Made by a program: the position numbers and the translations under genes
Notes under the pieces: model-generated
Seen by the model: the letters and a program-made list of their open reading frames with translations, nothing else
Database searches by the model: none
What the model was told of the DNA's origin: nothing
Shown here: piece after piece, positions 5,809-5,911 of the stretch
Numbering within the stretch: position 1 is the first letter of the stretch
Layout of the letters: every line of letters starts with the position of its first letter
Assembly: GCA_027068235.1 (NCBI GenBank)
Contig: JAMOUE010000391.1
Coordinates: 1-5,911 of the forward strand
DNA length: 5,911 bases
Direction of reading: 5' to 3'
DNA from: Deltaproteobacteria bacterium
GTDB lineage: Bacteria > Desulfobacterota > Dissulfuribacteria > Dissulfuribacterales > QOAL01

Positions 5809-5911
5809 GCAGGGGGAAATGTTTTCAAAAGCTCTTTGGCGACTTGAAGGGCATACTCCATCCGTTCTTGTGGATCTTTGAAGGACTGAAGGCGATCTGT
5901 GGCTATTCCTC
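5799..5911 (-). CDS. Unidentified protein, C-terminal fragment
   Basis: The last 36 codons of a minus-strand gene that enters from the right edge. The frame is open to the window end and finishes with TAG at 5799-5801. The visible tail reads DRLQSFKDPQERMEYALQVA and ends LLKTFPPAQK; it is amphipathic, predicted helical and has normal codon use, unlike the other two minus-strand frames here, which look less protein-like. The fragment is too short for me to recognise the family. It is convergent with the methyltransferase, leaving 21 bp between the two stop codons. Confidence 0.6.
   Translation of the reverse strand, partial: GIATDRLQSFKDPQERMEYALQVAKELLKTFPPAQK

Overview
The window reads as part of an anaerobic, probably Desulfobacterota-like bacterium with moderate to low GC. 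This is inferred from gene content and protein flavour: a complex I operon headed by a cytoplasmic molybdopterin/Fe-S oxidoreductase pair. No 16S or other marker is present to fix the taxonomy.

Layout. Positions 1-4479 hold one tightly packed minus-strand operon, transcribed right to left: a molybdopterin oxidoreductase catalytic subunit (2395-4479), a four-cluster Fe-S subunit (1879-2382), nuoA (1488-1865), nuoB (979-1500), nuoC (416-997) and the first 143 codons of nuoD (1-429, running off the left edge). Neighbouring genes overlap by 13-19 bp or are 12-13 bp apart, and each has its own ribosome binding site. Positions 4480-5135 are an AT-rich divergent intergenic region with a likely promoter for the operon and several inverted repeats. 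A plus-strand class I SAM-dependent methyltransferase follows (5136-5777). It converges on the C-terminal end of an unidentified minus-strand gene (5799-5911) across a shared, probably bidirectional terminator.

Main finding. nuoB is interrupted by an in-frame TGA at 1351-1353 (codon 50). This is exactly where NuoB has the first of the two adjacent cysteines (LACCAIEMM-type motif) that ligate iron-sulfur cluster N2, the terminal cluster before quinone. The frame is intact and well conserved on both sides, so the gene does not look decayed. A perfect 7-bp stem with a GGA loop, extendable to 10 paired positions, starts a short distance downstream of the UGA, with the apical loop beginning 25 nt after it. 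This has the geometry of a bacterial SECIS element. The simplest reading is a selenocysteine-containing NuoB, with Sec replacing a cysteine ligand of cluster N2. I do not recall NuoB as an established selenoprotein family. A sequencing error (TGC to TGA) is the main alternative.

How the genes work together. NuoB, NuoC and NuoD form the connecting arm of complex I that carries electrons to quinone, and NuoA is one of its membrane subunits. The molybdopterin and Fe-S proteins, which lack an export signal and have no membrane anchor encoded in the window, may form a cytoplasmic redox module co-expressed with complex I and possibly exchanging electrons with it; that link is inference.
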